From Castellaniella sp034675905 (GTDB taxonomy: Bacteria > Pseudomonadota > Gammaproteobacteria > Burkholderiales > Burkholderiaceae_B): DNA of 64,000 nucleotides. How positions within the stretch are numbered: position 1 is the stretch's first letter; each line of letters starts with the position of its first letter. This document shows positions 55,990 to 64,000 of this stretch, one piece after another. Below the pieces are notes generated by a model, which saw nothing but the letters and a program-made list of their open reading frames with translations, was not told where the DNA came from and did no database searches. The DNA lies in contig NZ_JAUCCV010000010.1 in the NCBI RefSeq assembly GCF_034675905.1, positions 914,909 through 978,908 on the forward strand. The letters run 5' to 3'. The position numbers and the translations under genes were made by a program.

Positions 55990-56793
55990 TCAGGAATCTT
56001 CCTGCCCCCAGAATGCATTGCGATCCAGGTAGTTCTGCAGAAACTGCTTCAGCCGTTCATGCTGCACATTGCGAAAAAGCTCTTTGGGCGGCCCGCTGAT
56101 GGCGATCTGCCCCTGGTCGATGAAAGCGACCCGGTCGGCGACCTGGGCGGCAAAGCCCATTTCGTGGGTGACCACGGCCATCGTCATGCCTTCCCGGGCC
56201 AGGTCTTTCATGACTTGCAGCACTTCTCCGACCAGTTCCGGGTCCAGGGCCGAGGTCGGTTCGTCGAACAGCATGATGTGCGGTTCCATGGCCAGCGCCC
56301 GGGCGATGGCGACGCGCTGCTGCTGGCCGCCCGACAGGCGGATCGGATGGGCATCGGCCCGGCTGGCCAGGCCCACGCGCTCCAGCAGGGCCATGCCTTT
56401 TTTACGGGCCTCGTCGCGCGACAGGCGTTTGACACGGACCAGGGCCTCGGCCACGTTGCCCAGAGCCGTCATGTGCGGCCACAGGTTGAATTGCTGGAAC
56501 ACCATGCCGACGTGTCGCCGCACATGGTTGATTTCTGCGACGGTGGCATCGCGCCGGGCGCCGTTCTGGTCGACGTAGCCCAGCAGTTCGCCTTCGATCA
56601 GGATGTCGCCCGAATCATATTTTTCCAGGAACGCCATCGAACGCAGCAACGTGCTTTTGCCGGAACCCGATGGCCCGATGATGCACAGCACTTCGGATTT
56701 GCGGATGTCCAGAGAGATGTCGTTCAGCACCGTGGTGTCGCCAAAGCGTTTGCTGATGCCGCGTACCTCGATCAGGAGAGAATCTTGGGTCAT
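55990..56793 (-). CDS. Polar amino-acid ABC transporter ATP-binding protein
   Basis: A 267-residue ATPase of the HisP/GlnQ family. Walker A is GPSGSGKST, the signature is LSGGQQQR and Walker B reads IMLFDEPTSALDPE. The H-loop is VVTHEMGFA. It belongs to the operon encoding the binding protein and two permeases upstream; the aminotransferase follows after 19 bases. Confidence 0.93.
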   Translation of the reverse strand: MTQDSLLIEVRGISKRFGDTTVLNDISLDIRKSEVLCIIGPSGSGKSTLLRSMAFLEKYDSGDILIEGELLGYVDQNGARRDATVAEINHVRRHVGMVFQQFNLWPHMTALGNVAEALVRVKRLSRDEARKKGMALLERVGLASRADAHPIRLSGGQQQRVAIARALAMEPHIMLFDEPTSALDPELVGEVLQVMKDLAREGMTMAVVTHEMGFAAQVADRVAFIDQGQIAISGPPKELFRNVQHERLKQFLQNYLDRNAFWGQEDS

Positions 56794-56826
56794 AGGAAAA
56801 ACCGGATAAGGTTGAATGGGTTGGGC

Positions 56827-57489
56827 TTAGCGCTGCAGGAAATGGCCGACTCTGATTTCCGCCCAATTGCCCAGTTTCTGCGTCACGCCCACCAGCAGCA
56901 GGTAGCATACGCACAGGATCAGGGTGGTCTGCACATAGATGAACTGCTCGGAACCGATCTGCGTCAGGATGGCGGTCAGCTCGGGCACCGTGATGATGGA
57001 CAGCACGGATGTCTCTTTGCTGAGAATGATGATCATATTGATCAGCGCCGGCGTGATGATGACCAGCATCTGCGGCAGCTGGATGCGCAGGATGGTGTGC
57101 AGGCGCGAAATGCCCAGGCAGTTGGCGGCCTCTATCTGGCCATGGGGCACGGATAGAAAGCCAGAGCGGAATATTTCGGCGAAATATGCGCTGCCATAGA
57201 TCGCCAGGGCGACCACGCCGGTATCCAGGGCATCCAGCGCCAGCCCGAAATGCGGTCCGCCGTAGTACAGCAGGAACAGCTGCACCAGAAAGGGCGTGGT
57301 GCGCAGGATCTCGATATAGAGACGCAAGACGGCGCGCACCCAGCGATTGGCAAACAGTTGCACGACGGCGATCAGCGCGCCGATGATGACGCCCAGGATC
57401 ACAGCGCCCGCCCAGCACAGCACCGTGATGCCGAAACCGCTGAGCACCTGCGGGCCGTATTCTCTGAATAAATCCATATTGGACAACAT
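56827..57489 (-). CDS. Polar amino-acid ABC transporter permease (HisM/GlnP family)
   Basis: A 220-residue permease with about five helices. The conserved EAA loop is GQIEAANCLGISRLHTILRIQLPQ, and YFAEIFRSGFLS precedes it. ATG 57489 gives the usual length; the longer frame reads back into the neighbouring permease gene. It starts 2 bases after the other permease gene ends. Confidence 0.92.
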   Translation of the reverse strand: MLSNMDLFREYGPQVLSGFGITVLCWAGAVILGVIIGALIAVVQLFANRWVRAVLRLYIEILRTTPFLVQLFLLYYGGPHFGLALDALDTGVVALAIYGSAYFAEIFRSGFLSVPHGQIEAANCLGISRLHTILRIQLPQMLVIITPALINMIIILSKETSVLSIITVPELTAILTQIGSEQFIYVQTTLILCVCYLLLVGVTQKLGNWAEIRVGHFLQR

Positions 57490-57491
57490 GA

Positions 57492-58142
57492 TCAGGCCTC
57501 TCTGTAGCGTCGTTCGATGTAATGCCCCAGCGCAGCCAGCATGCCGCACAGCACCATATACGCCAGACCCGCCATGGCGTAGGCTTCCAGCGGCCGGAAC
57601 GTGCTGGCCGCGATGTTTTGCGCCGTGCGCGTGATTTCCGCTACGCCTACAACGGACACCAGAGATGAGGCCTTTACCAGCAGGATGACCTCGTTGACCA
57701 GGGATGGCGCGGTCAGCTTCAGGGCCTGCGGAATCTTGATGCGGACCAGAATGTCCAGCTTGGACAGGCCCAGCATCTGGCAGGCTTCGATCTGGCCAGC
57801 GGGAATGCCCAGAAAACCGCCGCGCAGGATTTCGCCGATGTAGGCGCCTTCACACAGCGACACCGCCAATACCGCCGCCGCCCAGGCGGGGACCTGGATC
57901 CCCAGTGCCGGCAGGAAATAGAACGCCAGCATCAATTGCACCAGCAAGGGGATGCCGCGGAAAACGAAGGTATACAGATTGCCCATGCGTCGCGCGCCGG
58001 CGGTCGGCGACAAACAGGCGCTGACCACGGCGATGGCGATGACGAACCCCACCAGCAGGCCCACGGCAGACACGAAGATCGTCATCTGCGAGGCTTGCAG
58101 CAGGAAAAACAAGGTACTGGAAAAAAAAGACTCGGCTTGCAT
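57492..58142 (-). CDS. Polar amino-acid ABC transporter permease
   Basis: A 216-residue permease, homologous to its downstream partner. The EAA loop is GQIEACQMLGLSKLDILVRI, preceded by YIGEILRGGFLG. The two permeases probably form a heterodimer. A hairpin separates it from the binding-protein gene. Confidence 0.92.
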   Translation of the reverse strand: MQAESFFSSTLFFLLQASQMTIFVSAVGLLVGFVIAIAVVSACLSPTAGARRMGNLYTFVFRGIPLLVQLMLAFYFLPALGIQVPAWAAAVLAVSLCEGAYIGEILRGGFLGIPAGQIEACQMLGLSKLDILVRIKIPQALKLTAPSLVNEVILLVKASSLVSVVGVAEITRTAQNIAASTFRPLEAYAMAGLAYMVLCGMLAALGHYIERRYREA

Positions 58143-58217
58143 CGTCGTGACTGTCGCGCTTTGAGCGCAGGCCTGGACGGGTCATCGTCTGGGCAGGCCT
58201 GCAGCCGGATTCAAAGA

Positions 58218-58244
58218 CTGGCCGCCGCGTCAGCGTGCGGCCAG
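58218..58244 (-). promoter_or_regulatory. Hairpin between binding-protein and permease genes
   Basis: A perfect 8-base stem CTGGCCGC/GCGGCCAG encloses an 11-base loop that can pair further. It lies just past the binding-protein stop, without a T-run, comparable to the dppA-dppB hairpin; it may set higher binding-protein than permease levels. Confidence 0.5.
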
Positions 58245-58257
58245 GAACAACCGGATG

Positions 58258-59079
58258 TCAGAGCGCCGGCGTGAAGTCTGCTGTCGGGACATCCATCTTG
58301 GCCCCGAACCATTTCTTTTGCAGGGCCTCCATGCGGCCATCCTTGTGCATGGCCAGGGTGGCGTCGTCGATAGCCTTGATCAGCGAGTCGCTGTCTGCGC
58401 CCAGGCGGCCCAGGAACGCGTAATAGGCCGGTTTGCCGAAGCTGGGCTTGACCACTTCGAACGTACCCAGGCGTTCACGCGCGGCCGCCGAGATGTTGGT
58501 CACCGCATTGGCGACGGCGGACAGCCGGCCATTGGCCAGATCGGCATACGCCTGGTTGACGTCCACGTATTCGCGGATTTCGGGAGCGGGATTCAGGGTG
58601 GCGGCGAATTCCTTCATCTGCGCCAGTTGCGAAGTGCCGCGCTGCGCCCCGATCACCTTGCCGGCGACGTCCTCGGGCTTGTTCACGGACGTGTCCTTGG
58701 CGCGTTTCAGGAAGGCGACGGTAGCGTCCGCAATGGGCAGGGTGAAGTGATAGCGGGTCTTGCGCTCTTTGGTCACGATGACGGGGGCGGCGACCAGGTC
58801 GAAACGTTTGGCTTCCAGGCCGGCCAGCGTGCCGGTCCAGGGCAGATCCAGGAATTTGACCTCAATGCCCATGGCCTTGCCGACTTCCTCGAAGTAGTCC
58901 TTGTCGAACCCCATGTGCTGGTTCTTCTGGATGAAGTCGAACGGTACGAACTGCATGTCCGTGGCCATGGTCATGACGCCGGCTGCCTTGATGTCCGCCA
59001 GTTGGTCGGCGTGCGCCGCCATCAGGGGCGCCAGCGCCAGGCAGCTGCCGGCCAGCATCCATTTCAAGGTTTTCTGCAT
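58258..59079 (-). CDS. Amino-acid ABC transporter periplasmic substrate-binding protein
   Basis: A 273-residue family 3 solute-binding protein. The signal peptide covers residues 1-24 (ending AAHA). DMQFVPFDFIQKNQHMGFDKDY and the hinge region VIGAQRGTSQLAQMKEF are typical of polar amino-acid binders. The ligand is unknown; histidine or a related imidazole compound is inferred from the hut setting. It heads the minus-strand operon; an operator palindrome lies about 105 bases upstream. Confidence 0.9.
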   Translation of the reverse strand: MQKTLKWMLAGSCLALAPLMAAHADQLADIKAAGVMTMATDMQFVPFDFIQKNQHMGFDKDYFEEVGKAMGIEVKFLDLPWTGTLAGLEAKRFDLVAAPVIVTKERKTRYHFTLPIADATVAFLKRAKDTSVNKPEDVAGKVIGAQRGTSQLAQMKEFAATLNPAPEIREYVDVNQAYADLANGRLSAVANAVTNISAAARERLGTFEVVKPSFGKPAYYAFLGRLGADSDSLIKAIDDATLAMHKDGRMEALQKKWFGAKMDVPTADFTPAL

Positions 59080-59183
59080 GTATGTCTCCTGGTGTTTGAT
59101 GAGCTGCTGCTTGCGGCAGCGCCTGTTTTTTTGACGTGTGTTGGATGTCGGGATCAGAACGGCAAAGTTCCGATCCTGGCGAA

Positions 59184-59195
59184 AAGTATATACAT
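59184..59195. promoter_or_regulatory. HutC-like operator upstream of the ABC transporter operon
   Basis: AAGTATATACAT matches the 54667 site at 11 of 12 positions and lies 105 bases before the binding-protein start. The 359-base divergent gap 59080-59438 holds this site and the one at 59348; nothing else stands out. Confidence 0.6.
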
Positions 59196-59347
59196 TTGAA
59201 ATGCGCTGTCAATGATTCTTGTCATGCAAATTACAGGGGGCTTTGGGAAAATAAGGGTAAATCCTGACGGGCCCCGACAGGTCTGGAATTCAGCTGTGGC
59301 ATTCATGGATCGCCATGCTGGAAAGTCTTGATTTATCCTTGTTTTAA

Positions 59348-59359
59348 ATGTATATACAA
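59348..59359. promoter_or_regulatory. HutC-like operator upstream of the hydroxyacid dehydrogenase-hutG operon
   Basis: ATGTATATACAA matches the 54667 site at 11 of 12 positions, 79 bases before the dehydrogenase start. TACAAT within it could be the -10, so a bound repressor would occlude the promoter. Confidence 0.6.
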
Positions 59360-59438
59360 TAGAGCGACAGCTTGTCCGGATCCAGTCCGCTGCCGACCGG
59401 GTAAGCTGCGGAACATCGTCCAATCAACCGGAGACGTC

Positions 59439-60611
59439 ATGCCCAGTCTTGAAAAAATGACCTGTGTCGAGGACTTCAGGCGTCTGGCCAGCCGCCGCGT
59501 GCCTCGCATGTTCTATGACTATGTCGATAGCGGTTCATGGACAGAACAGACATACCGCGCCAATAGCGCCGATCTGCAGCGCCTGCAATTCCGCCAAAGG
59601 GTGGCGTTGGACATCTCGCGCAGGGATCTGCGCACCACTGTGCTGGGGGAAGACCTGGCCATGCCGGTGATCCTGGCGCCCACGGGCTTGACCGGCATGC
59701 AATGGGCGGACGGCGAGATCCTGGCCGCGCGGGCTGCGCAGCACTGCGGCATCCCCTTTACGCTATCCACCATGAGCATCTGCTCGATCGAGGACGTGGC
59801 GGCCCGGACGCAGCGCCCTTTCTGGTTCCAGTTGTATGTCATGCGCGACCGCGATTTCATCGGCGACCTGATCGACCGCGCCAAGGCGGCAGGGTGTTCG
59901 GCCCTGATGGTGACCCTGGATTTGCAGGTGCTGGGCCAGCGGCACAAGGACATCAAAAATGGTTTGTCCACCCCGCCGCGCCCCACCTTGGCCAATCTGC
60001 TGAATCTGGCGGGCAAGCCGCGCTGGTGCTGGCACATGCTGCAGACCCGCCGGCATGGGTTCGGTAATATTCTGGGCCATGCCAAAGGCGTCAGCGATCT
60101 GCACTCCTTGTCCACCTGGACGGCGGAGCAATTCGATCCGACGCTCAGTTGGGCGGATCTGGAATGGATCAAGCAGCGCTGGGGCGGCAAACTGATCGTC
60201 AAGGGCGTGCTGGATGCGCAGGATGCCCGGCATGCCGTGGATGCGGGGGCCGATGCCTTGATCGTATCCAATCATGGCGGCCGGCAGTTGGACGGCGCGC
60301 CATCCAGCATCGCCGCCCTGCCGGCGATTGTCGATGCGGTCGGCTCGCAGATCGAAGTCCTGCTGGATGGCGGAATCCGCAGCGGGCAGGACGTGTTGCG
60401 CGCCTTGGCGCTGGGCGCGCGGGCGGTGCTGATCGGCCGTGCCTTTCTGTACGCGCTGGGCGCGATGGGTCAGCCGGGCGTGCAGCGCTGCCTGGACCTG
60501 ATCGCCAATGAACTCAGCGTATCGATGGCATTTTGCGGCCGCACCAGCGTCCGGGACGTGGATGCATCGATTCTGCTGAACCCTGGTATTTTCCAATCTC
60601 AAGAGGCATGA
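59439..60611 (+). CDS. FMN-dependent alpha-hydroxyacid dehydrogenase (LldD family)
   Basis: A 390-residue TIM-barrel flavoenzyme that oxidises L-2-hydroxy acids to 2-oxo acids. Active-site residues appear intact: Tyr in MFYDYVD (26-28), the TLDLQVLGQR block, Lys255 in LIVKGVL and catalytic His279 in SNHGGRQLDG. The phosphate site lies in DGGIRSGQDVLRALALGA. Annotation as L-lactate dehydrogenase is common, but its place in an operon with hutG (7-base spacing to the HutG start) under a HutC-like operator suggests an imidazole 2-hydroxy acid substrate. ATG 59439 has CCGGAG upstream. Confidence 0.88.
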   Translation: MPSLEKMTCVEDFRRLASRRVPRMFYDYVDSGSWTEQTYRANSADLQRLQFRQRVALDISRRDLRTTVLGEDLAMPVILAPTGLTGMQWADGEILAARAAQHCGIPFTLSTMSICSIEDVAARTQRPFWFQLYVMRDRDFIGDLIDRAKAAGCSALMVTLDLQVLGQRHKDIKNGLSTPPRPTLANLLNLAGKPRWCWHMLQTRRHGFGNILGHAKGVSDLHSLSTWTAEQFDPTLSWADLEWIKQRWGGKLIVKGVLDAQDARHAVDAGADALIVSNHGGRQLDGAPSSIAALPAIVDAVGSQIEVLLDGGIRSGQDVLRALALGARAVLIGRAFLYALGAMGQPGVQRCLDLIANELSVSMAFCGRTSVRDVDASILLNPGIFQSQEA

Positions 60612-60617
60612 CCTGCG

Positions 60618-61568
60618 ATGAATTCACATGACACGCTTTCCTCCAACGTCTGGCAAGGTCGGGATGACTCTGCCGAGCAGGGCGACACTCGGCGGTTGTT
60701 TCAAGTCGTGCGGCACGACGATGCCTGGCAGCGCGGCGATAGCGTGCTGTTGGGTTTTGCCAGCGATGCGGGGGTGCGGCGCAATCATGGTCGGCCAGGA
60801 GCTGCGGGGGGGCCGGTGCAGGTGCGCCGGCTGCTGGCCGGGCTGCCGGCTCATGGACTGCCGGCGCTGTGGGATGCGGGGGACATCGCCTGTGAAGGCG
60901 ACGCCTTGGAATCCGCCCAGGCAGCGTTGGGCGCGCGGGTAGCCGCCATTCTGGATACGGGTGCGCGGCTGGTCGTGACTGGCGGCGGGCATGAAATCGC
61001 CTGGGGGGATTTTCAGGGGCTGCGCGATCATCTGTATGGCTCGCAGGGCCCCGGCGGGTCGCTGCTGATCGTGAACCTGGATGCGCATTTCGATTTGCGC
61101 ACCAGCCGCCCCGGCAGTTCCGGCACGCCGTTCGATCAGATCCTGGAAGACAGCCGCCAGCGCGGCCTGCCGGTGCGCTACGCCGTGCTGGGCATTTCGC
61201 CCTTGGGCAATACCGCCGGCCTGTACGAACATGCCCGGGCGCTGGGGGTGCACTACGTCGAAGACGATCGGATGCAGGAACGCCATCTGGATCAGCGCTT
61301 AATCGAGTTGGACCGCCTGCTGGCCGATGCCGACCACGTTTATCTGACCATTGACCTGGACGTGCTGCCGGCTGCCACGGCGCCTGGCGTGTCCGCCCCG
61401 GCCCCGTTGGGGGTGCCGCTGGCGGTGGTCGAGGCCTGCGCCCGCCGGATCAAGGCGTCCGGCAAACTGCGTCTGGCCGACATGGCCGAATTCAATCCTG
61501 AATTCGATATCGACAACCATACCGCACGGGTCGCCGCCCGTTTGGCCTGGGTGCTGCTGCAGCCTTAG
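60618..61568 (+). CDS. hutG: Formimidoylglutamase
   Basis: A 316-residue arginase-superfamily hydrolase that splits N-formimino-L-glutamate into glutamate and formamide, the last step of the shorter histidine pathway. The two-manganese ligands are visible: His125 in GGGHEIAW, Asp155-His157-Asp159 in NLDAHFDLR, and Asp246/Asp248 in TIDLDVLPAA. Its end overlaps the convergent hutC stop by 4 bases. Confidence 0.94.
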   Translation: MNSHDTLSSNVWQGRDDSAEQGDTRRLFQVVRHDDAWQRGDSVLLGFASDAGVRRNHGRPGAAGGPVQVRRLLAGLPAHGLPALWDAGDIACEGDALESAQAALGARVAAILDTGARLVVTGGGHEIAWGDFQGLRDHLYGSQGPGGSLLIVNLDAHFDLRTSRPGSSGTPFDQILEDSRQRGLPVRYAVLGISPLGNTAGLYEHARALGVHYVEDDRMQERHLDQRLIELDRLLADADHVYLTIDLDVLPAATAPGVSAPAPLGVPLAVVEACARRIKASGKLRLADMAEFNPEFDIDNHTARVAARLAWVLLQP

Positions 61569-62296
61569 GCCTGTCCCGCCAGTTTGTAGCGGTTGCCGGG
61601 GTACCACATCACCGCCTGGGATGCGAACGCCCCGCCTGAAAACGTCGTGCGGTCCAGCACCAGGCAGGGTTGCTCCAGCGGGATGTCCAGCGGCTCCGCC
61701 ACATTGATCGGGGGCAGCTTGACCTCGATCGTGTAGCGCCCTGCCGGTGCGGGGGCGGCGTGCATCAGATATTCATTGGGCGTCGTCTGCGACCAGTCCT
61801 GCTGCAGATAGTCGGGCAGGCGCCGCGCATCGACCACGCGGTCTTCCAGCTGGATCGGTACTGCGTTTTCATAGTGCACGATGATCGAATGAAACAGCGG
61901 GGCGCCTGCCCGCAGGTGAAAACGCTGCGCCTGCGCGGTGCTCACCTTGCTTTTTTCCAGCAGCAGGACCTGGCAGGAATGGGTGTGTCCCCGGTCGCGG
62001 ATGTCTTGCGCGATGCTGCGGATCTCGATCAGGGTGGACGGGATTTTCGCCGGCGCCACATACGTGCCCGACCCCTGATAGCGCAACAGCACCTGATCAG
62101 CGGTCAGTTCGCGCAGTGCGCGATGCACTGTCATGCGCGACACCCCGAACTGCTTGCACAGCGCCAGTTCGGTCGGGATCAGATCGCCTTCGGTCCAGAC
62201 GCTGCTGCTGATCTGCTGCAGGACGTAGTCCTTGATGCGCTGATAGGCGGGCGTCGCCCGCGTGGCGGTCTCAGTAACCTGAGCGTGACGGCGCAT
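61565..62296 (-). CDS. hutC: Histidine utilisation repressor HutC (GntR family)
   Basis: A 243-residue regulator. The N-terminal winged helix (residues 12-75) carries PTELALCKQFGVSRMTVHRALREL. The C-terminal UTRA domain, which binds urocanate in HutC, begins near residue 95. ATG 62296 has AGGGAA upstream; an ATG 10 codons earlier (62326) is possible. Expected to release the four TGTATATACA-like operators when urocanate accumulates. No such operator is seen before hutC itself. Confidence 0.9.
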   Translation of the reverse strand: MRRHAQVTETATRATPAYQRIKDYVLQQISSSVWTEGDLIPTELALCKQFGVSRMTVHRALRELTADQVLLRYQGSGTYVAPAKIPSTLIEIRSIAQDIRDRGHTHSCQVLLLEKSKVSTAQAQRFHLRAGAPLFHSIIVHYENAVPIQLEDRVVDARRLPDYLQQDWSQTTPNEYLMHAAPAPAGRYTIEVKLPPINVAEPLDIPLEQPCLVLDRTTFSGGAFASQAVMWYPGNRYKLAGQA

Positions 62297-62573
62297 GTCG
62301 TGTTCCCTGTCTGTCGGATAGGGCATATTCTATGCGAACCTTTCGGCGGACTTCGCTGCTAGGTGTTTTCCCTGGCGCAGGGGCGGGCGATCTCGTGCTG
62401 CGCCCAAAACCCCAGGGTTATCCCGGAATTATGCGTAAACCTTAAAGCACCTTATGGCGCTTTTCCTATGGTCGCGTCGATGGGTCTTCGGTACATTGCT
62501 TGAAATTGCCTGATCCGCGTGCAGACCATGGGGATGCCGTGTGCGACAGGCATATCAAAATCTGGAGACAACC

Positions 62574-64000
62574 ATGAGCAATGCCGTCGCCCCGGTCGAT
62601 GAAATCTTGCCGATGGGCAAGCTCACCGCGCTGGGCTTGCAACACGTGCTGGTTATGTATGCCGGCGCGGTCGCCGTGCCCTTGATCATTGGCCGCGCCC
62701 TGAATCTGGATGCCCACGAGGTATCCCTGCTGATCGCCGCCGATCTGTTCGCCTGCGGCCTGGCCACCATCATCCAGTCGCTGGGCGCCACGCAGTGGTT
62801 CGGTATCAAGCTGCCTGTCATCATGGGCGTCAGTTTCGCGCCGGTCGGACCCATGATCCACATCGCCAGCAGCAACCCAGGGCACGAGGGCGCCCAGCTG
62901 CTGTTTGGCACCATCATCGCGGCGGGGATCATCACCATCATCATCGCCCCCTGGATCAGCCGGCTGCTGCGGTTTTTCCCGCCTGTGGTCACCGGCACCA
63001 TCATCGCCATCATCGGCATCACGCTGATGCGTGTGGGCATCAACTGGATCTTCGGCAATCCCTTCGGCCCCACCGCGCCGTCGATCGTCGATCCCAACTA
63101 CGTCGAATGGCTGAAAAGCGCCCAGGCAGCTGCCGGGGCGCCCGGATCACCCGTGCCGGCAGTGCCGCAGGGGCTGGCGATTTTGCCGACCATCCCCAAT
63201 CCCCGATACGCTGATCTGACCGGTGTGGGCATCGCCGGCATCGTCCTGGTGTCCATCCTGCTGATCGCCAAATTCTGCAAGGGCTTTCTGGGCAATATCG
63301 CCGTGCTGCTGGGCATCGTGGTCGGGGCGGTGATCGCCACGGCCATGGGCATCATGCATTTCGACAAGGTCGCCAAGGCCGACTGGGTGGACGTTGTCAT
63401 GCCCTTTCATTTCGGCATGCCCAAATTCGATTTCTGGATGATCCTGACCATGACGCTGGTCATGATCGTCATCCTGATCGAATCGACCGGCATGTTCCTG
63501 GCCCTGTCGGATATGACCGGTAAAAAGATCGACCAGAAAGACCTGGCGCGCGGTTTGCGCACCGACGGCCTGGGCACCCTGATCGGTGGTATTTTCAATA
63601 CCTTCCCGTATTCCAGCTTTTCCCAGAACGTCGGCCTGGTCGCCGTCACCGGCGTGCGCAGCCGCTTTGTCTGCGTGGCCAGCGGCGTGATCCTGGTGGT
63701 GCTGGGCCTGCTGCCGAAACTGGCCGCCCTGGTCGAATCCCTGCCCACCGTAGTGCTGGGCGGCGCAGGCATCGTCATGTTCGGCATGGTCACGGCCACC
63801 GGCATCCGCATCCTGGGCGGGGTGGACTTCGTCAAGAACCGCAACAACGCCATGATCGTGGCCATTTCCATCGGTATGGGCATGATCCCCGTGGTCGCCC
63901 CGAATTTCCGTCAGTGGATGCCGCACGCCATCCATCCCCTGATCGAATCCGGGATCCTGCTAACGTCCCTGTCGGCTGTGCTGCTGAACGTGTTCTTCAA
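62574..64000 (+). CDS. NCS2-family nucleobase permease (xanthine/uric acid type), 3' end missing
   Basis: The frame is open from ATG 62574 (TCTGGAGAC upstream) to the window end, 475 codons, so only the C-terminus is lost. Many hydrophobic helices are present, with the NCS2 signature QNVGLVAVTGV in the FPYSSFSQNVGLV segment, where the Gln binds the purine. Most relatives take up xanthine, urate or uracil with protons. It is divergent from hutC; an imidazole substrate such as urocanate is only a possibility. The 277-base gap upstream contains a short ATGCC/GGCAT hairpin (62534-62553) but no HutC-like palindrome. Confidence 0.88.
   Translation, partial: MSNAVAPVDEILPMGKLTALGLQHVLVMYAGAVAVPLIIGRALNLDAHEVSLLIAADLFACGLATIIQSLGATQWFGIKLPVIMGVSFAPVGPMIHIASSNPGHEGAQLLFGTIIAAGIITIIIAPWISRLLRFFPPVVTGTIIAIIGITLMRVGINWIFGNPFGPTAPSIVDPNYVEWLKSAQAAAGAPGSPVPAVPQGLAILPTIPNPRYADLTGVGIAGIVLVSILLIAKFCKGFLGNIAVLLGIVVGAVIATAMGIMHFDKVAKADWVDVVMPFHFGMPKFDFWMILTMTLVMIVILIESTGMFLALSDMTGKKIDQKDLARGLRTDGLGTLIGGIFNTFPYSSFSQNVGLVAVTGVRSRFVCVASGVILVVLGLLPKLAALVESLPTVVLGGAGIVMFGMVTATGIRILGGVDFVKNRNNAMIVAISIGMGMIPVVAPNFRQWMPHAIHPLIESGILLTSLSAVLLNVFF

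Noticed and set aside
62330..62573. Purine riboswitch before the NCS2 permease
   Set aside because: Only a short 5-base hairpin is visible; no conserved purine- or xanthine-riboswitch core was recognised.

Overview
This is a GC-rich, gene-dense chromosomal window. It most resembles the Alcaligenaceae (Burkholderiales; Bordetella/Achromobacter/Castellaniella-like). That placement is an inference from gene order (petABC-sspAB, hemB-engB-cytochrome c4-ResB/CcsB, mrcA-lptM-lysA next to aroK-aroB-dgt, a uvrA/MFS/ssb neighbourhood) and from the Bug/Tct transporter; no 16S gene is present. There are about 50 protein genes, one tRNA-Thr, no complete insertion sequence, no CRISPR array and no prophage.

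Layout. 1-5.1 kb: end of a D-aminoacylase-type deacylase, a Na+/H+-type antiporter, a Tat-exported PhoX phosphatase behind a candidate Pho box, and thpR. 5.1-9.4 kb (minus strand): tRNA-Thr and the cytochrome bc1 operon petABC with sspAB. 9.5-14 kb: mscL, a Nif3-like protein divergent from a membrane-anchored HtrA protease, hemB and engB. 14.2-18.5 kb: cytochrome c4 and the System II cytochrome c maturation pair. 18.6-22.5 kb: two c-di-GMP enzymes tail to tail. 22.6-29.5 kb: lysA, lptM, mrcA against aroK, aroB, dgt. 29.5-39.3 kb: an array of structured repeats, a CaiB-type CoA transferase, tctCBA (tctA carries a G9-tract frameshift), a Cache-GGDEF protein and the tctDE two-component system. 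39.3-50 kb: uvrA, an MFS transporter, a complete dppABCDF operon and ssb. 50.1-64 kb: a histidine-utilisation region (hutI, hutH, hutU, hutG, hutC) that also carries an aromatic-type aminotransferase, a polar amino-acid ABC transporter and an FMN alpha-hydroxyacid dehydrogenase, followed by an NCS2 permease cut by the window end.

How the parts work together. In the hut region four copies of a near-identical TGTATATACA-type palindrome lie upstream of hutI, hutU, the ABC transporter and the dehydrogenase-hutG pair. This suggests one HutC regulon. The aminotransferase plus dehydrogenase would let imidazolyl-lactate be converted through imidazolylpyruvate to histidine and then degraded by HutH-HutU-HutI-HutG; this is the most interesting biological hypothesis in the window.

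Other structures worth attention: a 52-bp mini-element made of two IS3-like ends, with a 4-bp target duplication, inside the loop of a bidirectional terminator (5101-5202); a three-and-a-half-copy, 78-bp, two-hairpin tandem array with compensatory base changes (29516-29776); and an intrinsic terminator of the tct operon embedded in the convergent CoA-transferase gene.
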